This document shows positions 40,954-49,450 of a stretch of DNA of 64,000 bases, piece after piece. How positions within the stretch are numbered: position 1 is the stretch's first letter; every line of letters starts with the position of its first letter. The position numbers and the translations under genes are program-made. The stretch comes from Arthrobacter_N sp051262515 (GTDB lineage Bacteria > Actinomycetota > Actinomycetes > Actinomycetales > Micrococcaceae): the NCBI RefSeq assembly GCF_051262515.1, contig NZ_JBIMER010000012.1, positions 1 to 64,000 of the forward strand. Direction: 5' to 3'. The notes below the pieces were generated by a model, which saw only the letters and a list, made by a program, of their open reading frames with translations, did not search any database and was not told the DNA's origin.

Positions 40954-41826
40954 TTAGCAGAGTCCCAAGTCGGCGAAGGCGGCCACCAGACCTTCCCGGT
41001 GCGGGGGAGCGGCCGTCCGGTCCGCCAGTTCCAGGAGCTCGGGGGAGGATCCCTCGATGGCGATGCCCACGCCGGCGTAGGCGATCATCTCCAGGTCGTT
41101 CTGGCCATCGCCCATGGCAACGGTGTTCTCGCGCGCGATGCCGAAGTGGTCCATGGCGGCGGCGATCCCGTCGGCTTTGCTGATGCCCCGCTGGTAGAGC
41201 TCGCCGGAATGCCGCCCCTCGTCCGCGATCGAATTCTCGACGAGCGCGATTCCCCTCCCGATGTCCTCCGCGATCCGCTCCACGGGGACGGGGCTTTCGA
41301 AGACGGAGACCTTGGCGAAGGAAACGGAGGCGGGGTCGGTGAATGGTGTCAGCGCGTCCAGGACGGCCGACGAGCCCTCGGCGTCGCCGTCGCCGCGCTG
41401 CCGGAAGTGGCCCTCGACGATGGCCCGCAGCCGTGGTTCCACCTTCGGGTGCACGTGGAGGGCGTCCGGGGCCTCGAGCGTGTAGACGGCGTCGTGGGCA
41501 TCCAGCGCGGCGATCGTCCTGGCCGCGAGATCGGCGGGGAACGTCCGGTCCATCAGCACCTCGCCGTCCACCGTCAGGTACGCGCCGGCGCTCGCCACGA
41601 TCCCGTCGAACCCGGCGCCGACGATGCTCGACGGAAGCATCGACAGGGGGCGCCCCGTGCAGAGCAGGACCTTGTGGCCGGCCCGGCGGGCGGCCCGCAC
41701 CACGCGCACATGGCCGTCGGGAACCACCCCGTAGTCCGCGTAAGTGCCGTCCACGTCGAGGAAAACGGCCCGGATCGTCGTCGCGGTCGGTGCTGTCGGT
41801 GCTGTCGGCGTTGGCTTAGGCATCAT
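40954..41826 (-). CDS. Cof-type HAD-superfamily phosphatase
   Basis: A 290-residue HAD type IIB phosphatase. Motif I is FLDVDGTYADYG (nucleophile Asp), motif II VLLCTGRP, and motif III/IV appears as ISKADGIAAAMDHFGI and VAMGDGQNDLEMIAYA. The cap domain lies between motifs II and III. It hydrolyses small phosphorylated metabolites such as sugar phosphates or flavin precursors. The start is ATG at 41826 or 41823. A Pro/Thr/Ala stretch (PTPTAPTAPTAT) precedes the fold. Confidence 0.85.
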   Translation of the reverse strand: MMPKPTPTAPTAPTATTIRAVFLDVDGTYADYGVVPDGHVRVVRAARRAGHKVLLCTGRPLSMLPSSIVGAGFDGIVASAGAYLTVDGEVLMDRTFPADLAARTIAALDAHDAVYTLEAPDALHVHPKVEPRLRAIVEGHFRQRGDGDAEGSSAVLDALTPFTDPASVSFAKVSVFESPVPVERIAEDIGRGIALVENSIADEGRHSGELYQRGISKADGIAAAMDHFGIARENTVAMGDGQNDLEMIAYAGVGIAIEGSSPELLELADRTAAPPHREGLVAAFADLGLC

Positions 41827-41854
41827 GATCCGGAGTTTACCCGCGTGGGCCGTC

Positions 41855-41917
41855 CAGCCGTGTCGGGATAGGTGTACGAAAGATTCACGCTTTCCGACAT
41901 GTATCCCGACACGGCTG
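41855..41917. repeat. 63-bp intergenic dyad element, copy 6
   Basis: Outer arms CAGCCGTGTCGGG and CCCGACACGGCTG, between the HAD gene start and the phosphatase stop (10 bp from it). Position 14 is A and its partner position 50 is T, whereas copies 2 and 4 have G and C there, a compensatory change. Confidence 0.9.
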
Positions 41918-41927
41918 CGGCCGTCGC

Positions 41928-43859
41928 CTACCGCTCCAGCGGCGCGCCGTGCGCGTCGACCGCGAGCCGCACGACGTCGTCGTACTCGCGCCGTTCGGTT
42001 TCCACCAGCTCGTAGTCCGAGTCCAGGACCGGGAAGACGTGGACCGGGGTGAGCTCGAGTTCGGCGCCGGCGGCGGTGTTGGTGACGTCGATCTGGAGGT
42101 GGCCGTAGTGCAGGCCGCCGGAGACGAGCTGGGGCACGCCGTTGGCGTCGTCGGCCCAGGTCTCGGGCTGGTTGGCGGGGGCGGACCATTCGGAGTGAGT
42201 GTTGAAGCGCAGCGGCTCGTACTCCCCGGCGTCGTTCGTCACGAGCTGTTCCCCGCGCAGTCCGTCGCCGGCCACGCCGACGTCGTAGGAGTGGAAGCCG
42301 CGGCCATCGCCGTCCGCGTCCACCCAGGAGCGCTCGAACATCTCGTCGTGCCCGGCGATGACGGCGGCGACGCCGTGTTCCTCGAACATGGGGGAGTAGG
42401 CGCGCATCGCAGTACCTGACTGATTGTCGGCGTGCTCGTGGTTCGGGGGCGTGCCGTGGACGCCGTTGGAGTAGGCGGAATGGTGGAACTGCACCAGGAC
42501 GATCCGCCCGTTGGCCCGCGCGTCGGCGAGCTGCTCCTCGGCCCACGCCCACTGCGCGGACGCGACGTCCATGTTCGGCAGGTCCACGTCCTCCTCGGTG
42601 GAGCCCGGGAACAGGGACAGGAAGCCGCGCACGTAGGAATCGAAGGTGAACTCGCCCTGCGTGTCCGTGGACAGGTTCGCGGAGGTGAGGTTGGTGTCGT
42701 CGCCGGAGAAGACCTCACCCGAGAACGTGCCGGTCTTCGTGTCCTCATCCGGGCGGCCGTTGGTGGAGTCCAGCGTCAGGACGGTCACCGGGCCGTGGTC
42801 CACGCGGTAGTAGGAGCCCTTGTGCTGCGGGTTCGCCGGATCCTCCGGCAGGGAGAAGTAGTCCAGGAAGCGGTTGCGGGAGATGACCGCGGGGGTGCGG
42901 TCGGCGTCGGTTCCGTAGCCGCCGTTGAGCGCGGCGTAGGTTTCCCAGTTGCCGAGCGCGGGCAGCAGCGGCACGCGGGAGGCGAGGTCCGAGTGCTCGC
43001 CGGCGACGTGCCCGAAGAACTCGTCCCAGGCCGGCTGGTAGCCCGAGCCCTGGGTCAGGTCCCCGGCCATCATCACCAGGTCCGGATCGGCGGCGTCGAC
43101 GTGGGCGAGGTTCTCGTTGAACGCGGTGGACTGGTCCAGCGGGTAGCGCAGGGTGGGCTGTCCGTACCGCGTGGTGGTGCCGAATTTCGCGGCGTACGCG
43201 GAATCGGTGCCGGGGCGGGGCTGGGAGCCCGGGGCGTAGCCGTTGACGGGGGAGAGCTCCCACTCGCGGTGCTCGGTGCGGCCACGGGGCTCGGTTTCGG
43301 AGTCTGACATCGCGACGATCCGCACGTTCTCCCAGTCGTCGGCCTTCGGCGCGGTGCGGAACGACGCGGCGTGTTCCCGACCGTCCTGGGTCACCGTGTA
43401 GGTGTACCGCTTGCCCGGTTTGAGGCCCTCGAGCGTGACGGAGTGCCTGTAGTTGGAGTTGGACTTCAGCCACGATCCCTGCTCCAGCCCGGGAATCTCC
43501 TGGGCGAGTTCCTTATCGGTGTACTCCATGAGCTCCAGGTACTCCGGCGCGCTGGTCAGCCGGGCCGTGTTGCCCGCTCCCCGGCCCCGCGGGTTGCCCA
43601 GTCCCGGACCCTTGACTATGGCGGTGCCGGCGGCGGCCGTCTCGGAGATCCAGTTGATGGTCATCGAGGTCGATGTCGGCGCCTGCAGGTACGGAAGGAC
43701 GCGGAAGCCGGGCTCCGGGGCCTTCGCGGCGGCGGGGAGGACGACGGCGGCGCCGGACGGTGCGGGCGTGGCCTGGGCCGCGGGGGCCGCGGCCAGCGGC
43801 AGGACGATCGCGGGGAGGACGGCGGCGGCGGCCAGGCGGGTGGCGTTGCGCTTGTTCAT
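41928..43859 (-). CDS. Secreted purple-acid-phosphatase-like metallophosphoesterase
   Basis: A 643-residue exported enzyme. A signal peptide (~1-30, AAAVLPAIVLPLAAAPAAQA) is followed by a fibronectin-like N-terminal domain (~45-165) with GLKPGKRYTYTVTQDG. The calcineurin-like domain has VRIVAMSDSETE, LVMMAGDLTQGSG, PALGNWETY (variant GNHE), VQFHHSAYS and VIAGHDEMFERS. It hydrolyses extracellular phosphate esters. A long acidic insert lies at ~370-430. Confidence 0.85.
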   Translation of the reverse strand: MNKRNATRLAAAAVLPAIVLPLAAAPAAQATPAPSGAAVVLPAAAKAPEPGFRVLPYLQAPTSTSMTINWISETAAAGTAIVKGPGLGNPRGRGAGNTARLTSAPEYLELMEYTDKELAQEIPGLEQGSWLKSNSNYRHSVTLEGLKPGKRYTYTVTQDGREHAASFRTAPKADDWENVRIVAMSDSETEPRGRTEHREWELSPVNGYAPGSQPRPGTDSAYAAKFGTTTRYGQPTLRYPLDQSTAFNENLAHVDAADPDLVMMAGDLTQGSGYQPAWDEFFGHVAGEHSDLASRVPLLPALGNWETYAALNGGYGTDADRTPAVISRNRFLDYFSLPEDPANPQHKGSYYRVDHGPVTVLTLDSTNGRPDEDTKTGTFSGEVFSGDDTNLTSANLSTDTQGEFTFDSYVRGFLSLFPGSTEEDVDLPNMDVASAQWAWAEEQLADARANGRIVLVQFHHSAYSNGVHGTPPNHEHADNQSGTAMRAYSPMFEEHGVAAVIAGHDEMFERSWVDADGDGRGFHSYDVGVAGDGLRGEQLVTNDAGEYEPLRFNTHSEWSAPANQPETWADDANGVPQLVSGGLHYGHLQIDVTNTAAGAELELTPVHVFPVLDSDYELVETERREYDDVVRLAVDAHGAPLER

Positions 43860-44032
43860 GGGGTGCTCTTCTCAGGATTCGGTGCGGTGCGCGTGGGGAC
43901 GTGCGCTCACGGCACCGATCATCTCCGGAGAGGATGGCCGGATGGTGGATTAGGCGGGAATGTGGGGTGAACGCGGGCTCCGAACGATGGGTGCCCGCTC
44001 CCGTTTCGACAAGACCAAACGCCCACCCCTGC

Positions 44033-44094
44033 CGTTTCGACGAAGGCAGATGTCGGGATTCCAGCGAAAACAGACATCTACCTTCGGCGAAACG
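44033..44094. repeat. Long intergenic hairpin, distinct from the 63-bp family
   Basis: CGTTTCG-A-CGAAGG-C-AGATGTC (44033-44054) pairs with GACATCT-A-CCTTCG-G-CGAAACG (44073-44094): 20 of 22 positions, loop of 18 nt. A further CCGTTTCGACAAG upstream (~44001) resembles its left arm. It lies in the gap between the phosphatase start and the DUF4190-like gene stop. It may be a terminator or a second class of extragenic palindrome. Confidence 0.65.
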
Positions 44095-44126
44095 AGAGGG
44101 AGGGCAGCTAGGTTCGACGAAGCGTA

Positions 44127-44432
44127 TTAAATGCCGGCCATGCCTGCCATGCCGATCATCATGAAAATGAAGATGATGATGCTCAGGACACCGAAGATGG
44201 TGCTGATCCAGCCGAGGACCTTCCCGGCCGTTGCCGGTACGTTGTTCCGCTCGGCGGCGTTGGCCTTCACGATGGCGATGGGCCCCAGGACGATGCCGAA
44301 GAAGAACAGCCCGATGATGCCGCAGATCAGCGCGGTCTGCGCATCGCGGCCGCCCTGCAACTGGGCCGGCGAATTCTGGACGTATTGCGTGCCGTAGCCG
44401 TTGGGCTGCTGCTGGTATGGCTGCTGAGACAT
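44127..44432 (-). CDS. Small DUF4190-like membrane protein
   Basis: A 101-residue protein. The N-terminus is Gln/Tyr/Asn-rich (SQQPYQQQPNGYGTQYVQNS), followed by two membrane segments (ALICGIIGLFFFGIVLGPIA and a C-terminal GVLSIIIFIFMMIGMAGMAG). The cytosolic link KANAAERNNVPATAGKVLG matches DUF4190-type proteins. Function unknown. Confidence 0.75.
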   Translation of the reverse strand: MSQQPYQQQPNGYGTQYVQNSPAQLQGGRDAQTALICGIIGLFFFGIVLGPIAIVKANAAERNNVPATAGKVLGWISTIFGVLSIIIFIFMMIGMAGMAGI

Positions 44433-44557
44433 GAGACTTACCCCCGGTGAGAATGATGCGCTGAACCGCCCGAACGGCGGTGGTGTTCAAAGTCTAAAGC
44501 CATTGCTTCCCGACTCGGCCGTAGGCTGGACCCACGCCCATAACAAAGAGGAGAGCC

Positions 44558-45226
44558 ATGTCAGGGACGACTGTCGCGGAACTGATGGCCGAACTGGCCG
44601 AACTCGAGGACCCGCGGATGCGGGCGGTCAACGAGAAGCACGGCGACGACCATGGGGTGAACCTGACCAAGCTCCGCGAGATCGCTAAGCGGCTGAAGAA
44701 ACAGCAGGAACTCGCCGTCGAGCTCTGGGCCACGGGAGACACCGCCGCCCGCCTCTTGGCGCTGCTGATCTGCAAGCCGAAGGCCTTCTCCCGCGACGAG
44801 CTCGACTCGATGCTGCGCGAGGCAGGCTCGCCCAAGGTGCACGATTGGCTGGTGAACTACGTGGTCAAGAAGGGCCCGCATGCCGAAGAGCTCCGCGTGG
44901 CCTGGATGCACGACCCGGACCCGGTGGTCGCGAGCGCCGGCTGGGCGCTGACCAGCGAGCGCGTGGCGAAGAAGCCCGAGGGGCTGGACCTGCCCGGTCT
45001 GCTGGACACCATCGAGGCGCACATGGGAGACGCCCCGGAACGGTTGCAGTGGGGCATGAACCATACGCTCGCGTTCATCGGGATCGAACACCCCGAACAC
45101 CGCGCCCGCGCGCTCGACATCGGCGAACGCCTCGAAGTGCTCAAGGACTACCCGACGCCGCCGAACTGCACGTCCCCGTTCGCGCCGGCTTGGATCAACG
45201 AGATCGTGCGGCGCAGGGAAGGCTGA
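44558..45226 (+). CDS. DNA alkylation repair (AlkD-like) HEAT-repeat protein
   Basis: A 222-residue helical repeat protein. GVNLTKLREIAKRLKKQQEL, ARLLALLICKPKAFSRDELD and WLVNYVVKKGPHAEELRVAW fit the AlkD/DNA-alkylation-repair family, whose HEAT-like repeats cradle damaged DNA. AlkD enzymes excise cationic alkylated bases. I do not verify the catalytic Asp/Trp set, so glycosylase activity is not assured. AGGAGAGCC lies before the ATG. Confidence 0.75.
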   Translation: MSGTTVAELMAELAELEDPRMRAVNEKHGDDHGVNLTKLREIAKRLKKQQELAVELWATGDTAARLLALLICKPKAFSRDELDSMLREAGSPKVHDWLVNYVVKKGPHAEELRVAWMHDPDPVVASAGWALTSERVAKKPEGLDLPGLLDTIEAHMGDAPERLQWGMNHTLAFIGIEHPEHRARALDIGERLEVLKDYPTPPNCTSPFAPAWINEIVRRREG

Positions 45227-45282
45227 CCGGGGGAGCGCGGCCAGACGTCCAGGGCGCAGAGGGCTCTCGCGTTTGCTCTCGA

Positions 45283-45687
45283 CTAGGGCGACTCCGCCTT
45301 GGCGGCGATCTCCAAAAGGTCCTTGGCCAGCGCCTTTCGGGCCACCACTAGCCCGATCTTGCCGAACAACGCCGAGGCGACGCGGCTGATCAGGGCGGGT
45401 TGCACGACTTCCGCGCCGAAGGTCACCGTCAGGTCCGTTCCACCGTCGCGCTCCGCCAAGGTGAAGCGCGTGGTGTAGTCGGCACCGTGCTGGAGGGCCT
45501 TGACCGTGGTGCTGCGTGGCGGATCGGACTGCGCGACGGACATCTCCACGGTTTCCGACCGGCCCATCATCGTGCGGGTCTCCTTCCAGCGGGTCCCCTC
45601 CCCGTAGGGTCCTTCGCTAAGCAACTGCACGGATTCGGCGCCGGAAAGGGTTTGGTGCGAGCTTACCCGGGCGCGCGGAGCCGGCAT
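45283..45687 (-). CDS. SRPBCC (START-like) family protein, possibly shortened N-terminus
   Basis: A 134-residue SRPBCC-fold protein. HQTLSGAESVQLLSEGPYGE, TRWKETRTMMGRSETVEMSV and RFTLAERDGGTDLTVTFGAE are typical of a subgroup often annotated as polyketide cyclase-like. Relatives usually have ~25 residues with the first strand and helix before HQTLSG; here only ~12 (MPAPRARVSS) exist after the best ATG, and the longer upstream frame lacks similarity. An internal deletion near the N-terminus is possible. Function unknown. Confidence 0.6.
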   Translation of the reverse strand: MPAPRARVSSHQTLSGAESVQLLSEGPYGEGTRWKETRTMMGRSETVEMSVAQSDPPRSTTVKALQHGADYTTRFTLAERDGGTDLTVTFGAEVVQPALISRVASALFGKIGLVVARKALAKDLLEIAAKAESP

Positions 45688-45778
45688 CGCCGTCGTACGC
45701 CTTACACCGGCGCGGGAGACTGTATTGTGGGACTGCACACATCGTGCATTTGGGGATGCTCTAGTTGGGGGACTTTCG

Positions 45779-46429
45779 ATGTTGGGGAAACTACTCGCTG
45801 CCGTAATGGCTGCCCTTTTTGTGCTGGCCGGATTCGCCGTGCCAGCGGAGGCCGCCACCGTCTACAAGGGCTCGCTCCGCTCGGCCGCCCGGGCGCTGCC
45901 CGTCGCCGTCGAAGGCAACACGGGCTACGACCGCGACCGCTACTTCGGCACGTGGAAGGACCTGAACCGGGACTGCCAGAACACCCGGGCCGAGGTCCTG
46001 GTCCAGGAGTCGAAGGTCCGCGCCACCTTCAGCTCCCGGGGTTGCACCGTGAGCAAGGGCAAGTGGGTGACCACCTGGGACAACCGCACGCACTACTACG
46101 CGTCCACCGTGCAGATCGACCACCACGTTCCGGTCCACGAGGCGTGGGGCTCCGGCGCGCGGAACTGGACGCAGGCCCGCCGCGTCGCGTTCTACAACGA
46201 CCTCGGCGACGGCCGCGCGCTCAACGCCCAGACCTCCGCGCTGAACTCCTCTAAGCAGGCCAAGGGGCCGGAGGCGTGGATGCCGCCGAAGAACCGCTGC
46301 AAGTACGTGGCGGACTGGGTAGCCGTGAAGATCCGCTGGGGCCTGAAGGTGGACAAGACGGAGCGTGCCGCACTGATCCGCTACGCGGACTCCTGCCCGG
46401 CGATGGCGCTCACCGTCACCAAGCGCTAA
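45779..46429 (+). CDS. Secreted HNH nuclease (DUF1524/GmrSD-C-like)
   Basis: A 216-residue exported protein. A signal peptide (MLGKLLAAVMAALFVLAGFA, ending near AEA) precedes the DUF1524-type HNH fold: RYFGTWKDLNRDCQNTRAEV, QIDHHVPVHEAWGSGA with the DHH catalytic strand, and ALNAQTSALNSSKQAKGPEA. Such secreted HNH nucleases probably degrade extracellular DNA. ATG at 45779 is chosen because the signal peptide begins there. Confidence 0.82.
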   Translation: MLGKLLAAVMAALFVLAGFAVPAEAATVYKGSLRSAARALPVAVEGNTGYDRDRYFGTWKDLNRDCQNTRAEVLVQESKVRATFSSRGCTVSKGKWVTTWDNRTHYYASTVQIDHHVPVHEAWGSGARNWTQARRVAFYNDLGDGRALNAQTSALNSSKQAKGPEAWMPPKNRCKYVADWVAVKIRWGLKVDKTERAALIRYADSCPAMALTVTKR

Positions 46430-46474
46430 AGCTCTAAGTCGCGTCGGGGGCGTCCCCCGGGGCCGTCCGCGCCG

Positions 46475-47308
46475 CTACGCCACCTCGGCGTGCCACGTCC
46501 TCCTGGTTTCGAGGAACCAGAAGCACGAGAAGACCAGGATCTCGAACCACTCGACCACGAAGAGCGCCTGCCGGAATCCGACGCCGAGGAGGACCGGCCA
46601 CGCCGCGAGTCCCACGAGCATCAGGACCAGCAGCGACGCGTAGCGTAGACGGTGCCCTCCGCTGGTGTCGCTCGCGTTGAGGCGGCCGGAACCCACATGG
46701 CTGGCGATGGCGAGCCACATGCTGGCGATCATCAACAGAGTCGATGCGAGGTGCACGCCCGCGAAGTCCGCGCCCTCCGCCGTGCGCCAGACCAGCAGGA
46801 ACAGGAACCCCGCGAGCAGCGCGAAGCTGGCGACCGTCAGGATCCGCGACCAGGTGTTCCGGAAGAGCATCCGCGGCGCCCAATCGGTGGTCCGCCGATC
46901 GATCCACACGAAGACGGCGGCGACCACCAGGACCGCGACGACGGCGACCTGGATGGAGCGGACCAGCTCCGTTCGCTCGGCGGGCGCGAGGGCGTCGAGC
47001 GTCTTGCCGAGCCTGGTGGGAACGACCGCGACGAACACCGCGTAGAACCCGGCGAAGTTCAGCGCGTGGTCCTCCAGCGGCGAGGATCCCTTGTAGACCA
47101 CCATGAGGACGCCGGTCGCGACGAGCATCGCCACGAACAGGTCCCGCGCCGGACCGAGGTAGTAGGAGCTGATGGAATCCTCGATGGTTCCGGTCCACGC
47201 CGCGTAGATCACGATGGCGACGGCGAGCAGCAGCGGGATGACCAGCAGCATCAGCCGGAGGTAGCGCAGCGTGTCGCGGGCCTGCCGTCGGTCCAAGGAG
47301 GTGGTCAT
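46475..47308 (-). CDS. Multi-pass membrane protein of unknown function
   Basis: A 277-residue protein with ~7 hydrophobic segments, beginning RYLRLMLLVIPLLLAVAIVI. SISSYYLGPARDLFVAMLVA and LEDHALNFAGFYAVFVAVVP recall bacterial DUF998-like or frag1-type membrane proteins, but I cannot assign a family. ATG at 47308 is preceded by GAAGGATG-like purines; the frame extending further upstream is antisense to the MobA-like gene. Confidence 0.65.
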   Translation of the reverse strand: MTTSLDRRQARDTLRYLRLMLLVIPLLLAVAIVIYAAWTGTIEDSISSYYLGPARDLFVAMLVATGVLMVVYKGSSPLEDHALNFAGFYAVFVAVVPTRLGKTLDALAPAERTELVRSIQVAVVAVLVVAAVFVWIDRRTTDWAPRMLFRNTWSRILTVASFALLAGFLFLLVWRTAEGADFAGVHLASTLLMIASMWLAIASHVGSGRLNASDTSGGHRLRYASLLVLMLVGLAAWPVLLGVGFRQALFVVEWFEILVFSCFWFLETRRTWHAEVA

Positions 47309-47391
47309 CCTTCGATTCTCCATCGGCCGCCACGGTCCCACGAAGAACCGGACGACGGCGGCGCGTCCCCGCCGTCGTACTGTCTCTTTGG

Positions 47392-49293
47392 TCAGGCGTC
47401 CTGGCGCTTGCGATCCGTGGACAGGCCCGCGAAGAAGCCCGCGAGCTCGTCGGGCGCGGTCAGCGGCAGGACGTTCGCGACGTACTGGTCCGGGCGGACC
47501 ACCACGACGACGCCGGCGCGGTCCAGTCCGCGCAGCTCGAAGATGTCCTCCGTCGGGACGGTGCCGAAGACGTTCTCGTAGTCCGTGAGCCGGAACGGGC
47601 CGACCTGCGGCTTGAACGTCCGCGGGACCGCGCCCAGGTCGATTGCCGTGTGGTCCTGCTGGTAGACGACCTTGACGTCGAACCAGGCGTTCGGGTCCGC
47701 GCCCGCCGGCGTTGCCGCCAGCGGCGACTCCGGCGCGGTGGCGAGCCACTCGGCGAGGTCCGTGGTGGGGGAGGGGGCGCCCGCCGCGGCGGGATCAGCG
47801 AACACGTAGATGCGCCAGCGGCCGTCCGCCTTCGCCTGGTGGCCCAGCTGCAACGGGTTGGTGTCGCAGACGCGCGCGACCGGGGCGGACTTGAAGCGCT
47901 TTCCGAGGGGGAAACCCGTCGCCAGGTCCTGGTGGACCGGCTCGGCGACCAGCATCGACGGCGTGTACTGGGTCATGAACCCGGCCGGGAACTCGGCGGT
48001 GGACACGTAGAAGTCCTCGAGGTCCGACGGGTTCTCGAACTCCTCCGGCTTCTTCGCCATGAGGGTCGACCACTCCTTGTCGAAGTCGATCAGGTTTTGG
48101 GCGACCACCTGGCGCTCGCCGGAGTACGTGTCCAGCAGCGACTCGGGGCTGCGGCCCTCCAGCACGTGGGCCAGCTTCCAACCGATGTTGAACCCGTCCT
48201 GCATGGACACGTTCATGCCCTGGCCGGCCTTGGCGGAGTGCGTGTGGCAGGCGTCGCCCGTGATGAACACGCGCGGGGTGCGGGTGCCGCGGTCGGCGGC
48301 GACCACGTCGTCGAACCGGTCCGTGAGGCGGTGCCCGACCTCGTACACGCTGTGCCAGGCGACGTTGCGCACGTCGACCGTGTAGGGGTGCATGATGGCG
48401 TTCGCCTTCGCGGCGATCTGCTCGATGCTGGTCTTGCGGACCGCGCCGGCGTCGCCCTCGGGCACGACGCCGAGGTCCACGTACATGCGGAACAGGTAGC
48501 CGCCCTCGCGCGGGATGAGGAGGATGGAGCCGCCGTCGTGCGATTGGATGGCGCACTTTAGGCGGATGTCCGGGAAGTCCGTCTCGGCGAGGACGTCCAT
48601 GACGCCCCACGCGTGGTTGGCCTGGTCGCCGGCCATGGTGCAGCCGATCGCCGCGCGGACCTTGCTGCGCGCGCCGTCGCAGCCGACGACGTACTTGGCC
48701 CTGACGGTGCGTTCGGCCCCTGCGCGCGGGCCGGACGTCTCGGCGAGCGTGACGGTGACCGGGTACTCGCCCGAGTCGGCGGCCTCGAGGCCGACGAACT
48801 CCAGGCCGTAGTCCGGCGTCAGGCGGGTGGGGGACTTCGCGGCGACCTCGGCGAAGTAGTCCAGCACGCGCGCCTGGTTGACGATCAGGTGCGGGAACTC
48901 GCTGATGCCGGTGGTGTCGTCCAGGGCACGGCCGCCGCGGATAATGTTCTCCGGGTGCTCCGTGTCGGGGCGCCAGAACGCCATCTCGGTGATCCGGTAG
49001 GCCTCCGCCGTGATCGCCTCGGCGAAGCCGAACGCCTGGAACGTCTCCACGCTGCGGGCCTGGATGCCGTCCGCCTGGCCGATCTCGAGGCGGCCGGGGC
49101 GGCGCTCGACGATGCGGGTGGTGATGCCGGGGAACTGCGAGAGTTGGGCCGCGGTGAGCATGCCCGCGGGGCCGGAGCCGACGATCAGGACGTCGACTTC
49201 CTCCGGGAGCTCCTCGGGGCGGTCGATTCCGACACCGGCGGCCGGCTGGACCTTCGGGTCACCGGATACGTAGCCGTGGTGGTGGAACTGCAC
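47392..49293 (-). CDS. mobA: MobA-like 3-hydroxybenzoate 4-monooxygenase
   Basis: A 633-residue phenol-hydroxylase-type flavoprotein. VLIVGSGPAGMLTAAQLSQF binds FAD; the DG motif is VVGCDGARSKVRAAIG and the GD motif FITGDACHTHSAKAGQGMNV. A C-terminal thioredoxin-like domain (~450-633) is typical of phenol 2-monooxygenase and MobA. MobA makes protocatechuate from 3-hydroxybenzoate. The start is GTG with GAGG upstream. A palindrome at 49334-49348 marks its promoter; no regulator gene is adjacent. Confidence 0.8.
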   Translation of the reverse strand: MQFHHHGYVSGDPKVQPAAGVGIDRPEELPEEVDVLIVGSGPAGMLTAAQLSQFPGITTRIVERRPGRLEIGQADGIQARSVETFQAFGFAEAITAEAYRITEMAFWRPDTEHPENIIRGGRALDDTTGISEFPHLIVNQARVLDYFAEVAAKSPTRLTPDYGLEFVGLEAADSGEYPVTVTLAETSGPRAGAERTVRAKYVVGCDGARSKVRAAIGCTMAGDQANHAWGVMDVLAETDFPDIRLKCAIQSHDGGSILLIPREGGYLFRMYVDLGVVPEGDAGAVRKTSIEQIAAKANAIMHPYTVDVRNVAWHSVYEVGHRLTDRFDDVVAADRGTRTPRVFITGDACHTHSAKAGQGMNVSMQDGFNIGWKLAHVLEGRSPESLLDTYSGERQVVAQNLIDFDKEWSTLMAKKPEEFENPSDLEDFYVSTAEFPAGFMTQYTPSMLVAEPVHQDLATGFPLGKRFKSAPVARVCDTNPLQLGHQAKADGRWRIYVFADPAAAGAPSPTTDLAEWLATAPESPLAATPAGADPNAWFDVKVVYQQDHTAIDLGAVPRTFKPQVGPFRLTDYENVFGTVPTEDIFELRGLDRAGVVVVVRPDQYVANVLPLTAPDELAGFFAGLSTDRKRQDA

Positions 49294-49333
49294 GGTGGGT
49301 CCTCACTTCGTTGTGTCTATGCCGTCGTCATGT

Positions 49334-49348
49334 GTTCTATATTAGAAC
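49334..49348. promoter_or_regulatory. Palindromic operator GTTCTA-TAT-TAGAAC
   Basis: A perfect 15-bp palindrome 41 bp upstream of the MobA-like start, in an AT-rich patch. It is a likely repressor site (MarR, IclR or TetR type), but the cognate regulator is not encoded next to it. Confidence 0.6.
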
Positions 49349-49450
49349 TTGACATTCAATAATCGAACAGCAGCGTGTTGATAAAAGGGTACGGCACGTA
49401 TGACCCAGGTAACAAGTGGTTGTGGCGACGCGCCCCGGCGTTCGCGCACG

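Noticed and set aside
37954..41917. Integron-like gene-cassette array with attC sites
   Set aside because: The one-gene-one-palindrome layout suggested it, but the elements lack the attC core (GTTRRRY/RYYYAAC), have fixed 63-bp length, also occur in a divergent promoter, and no integrase is present.
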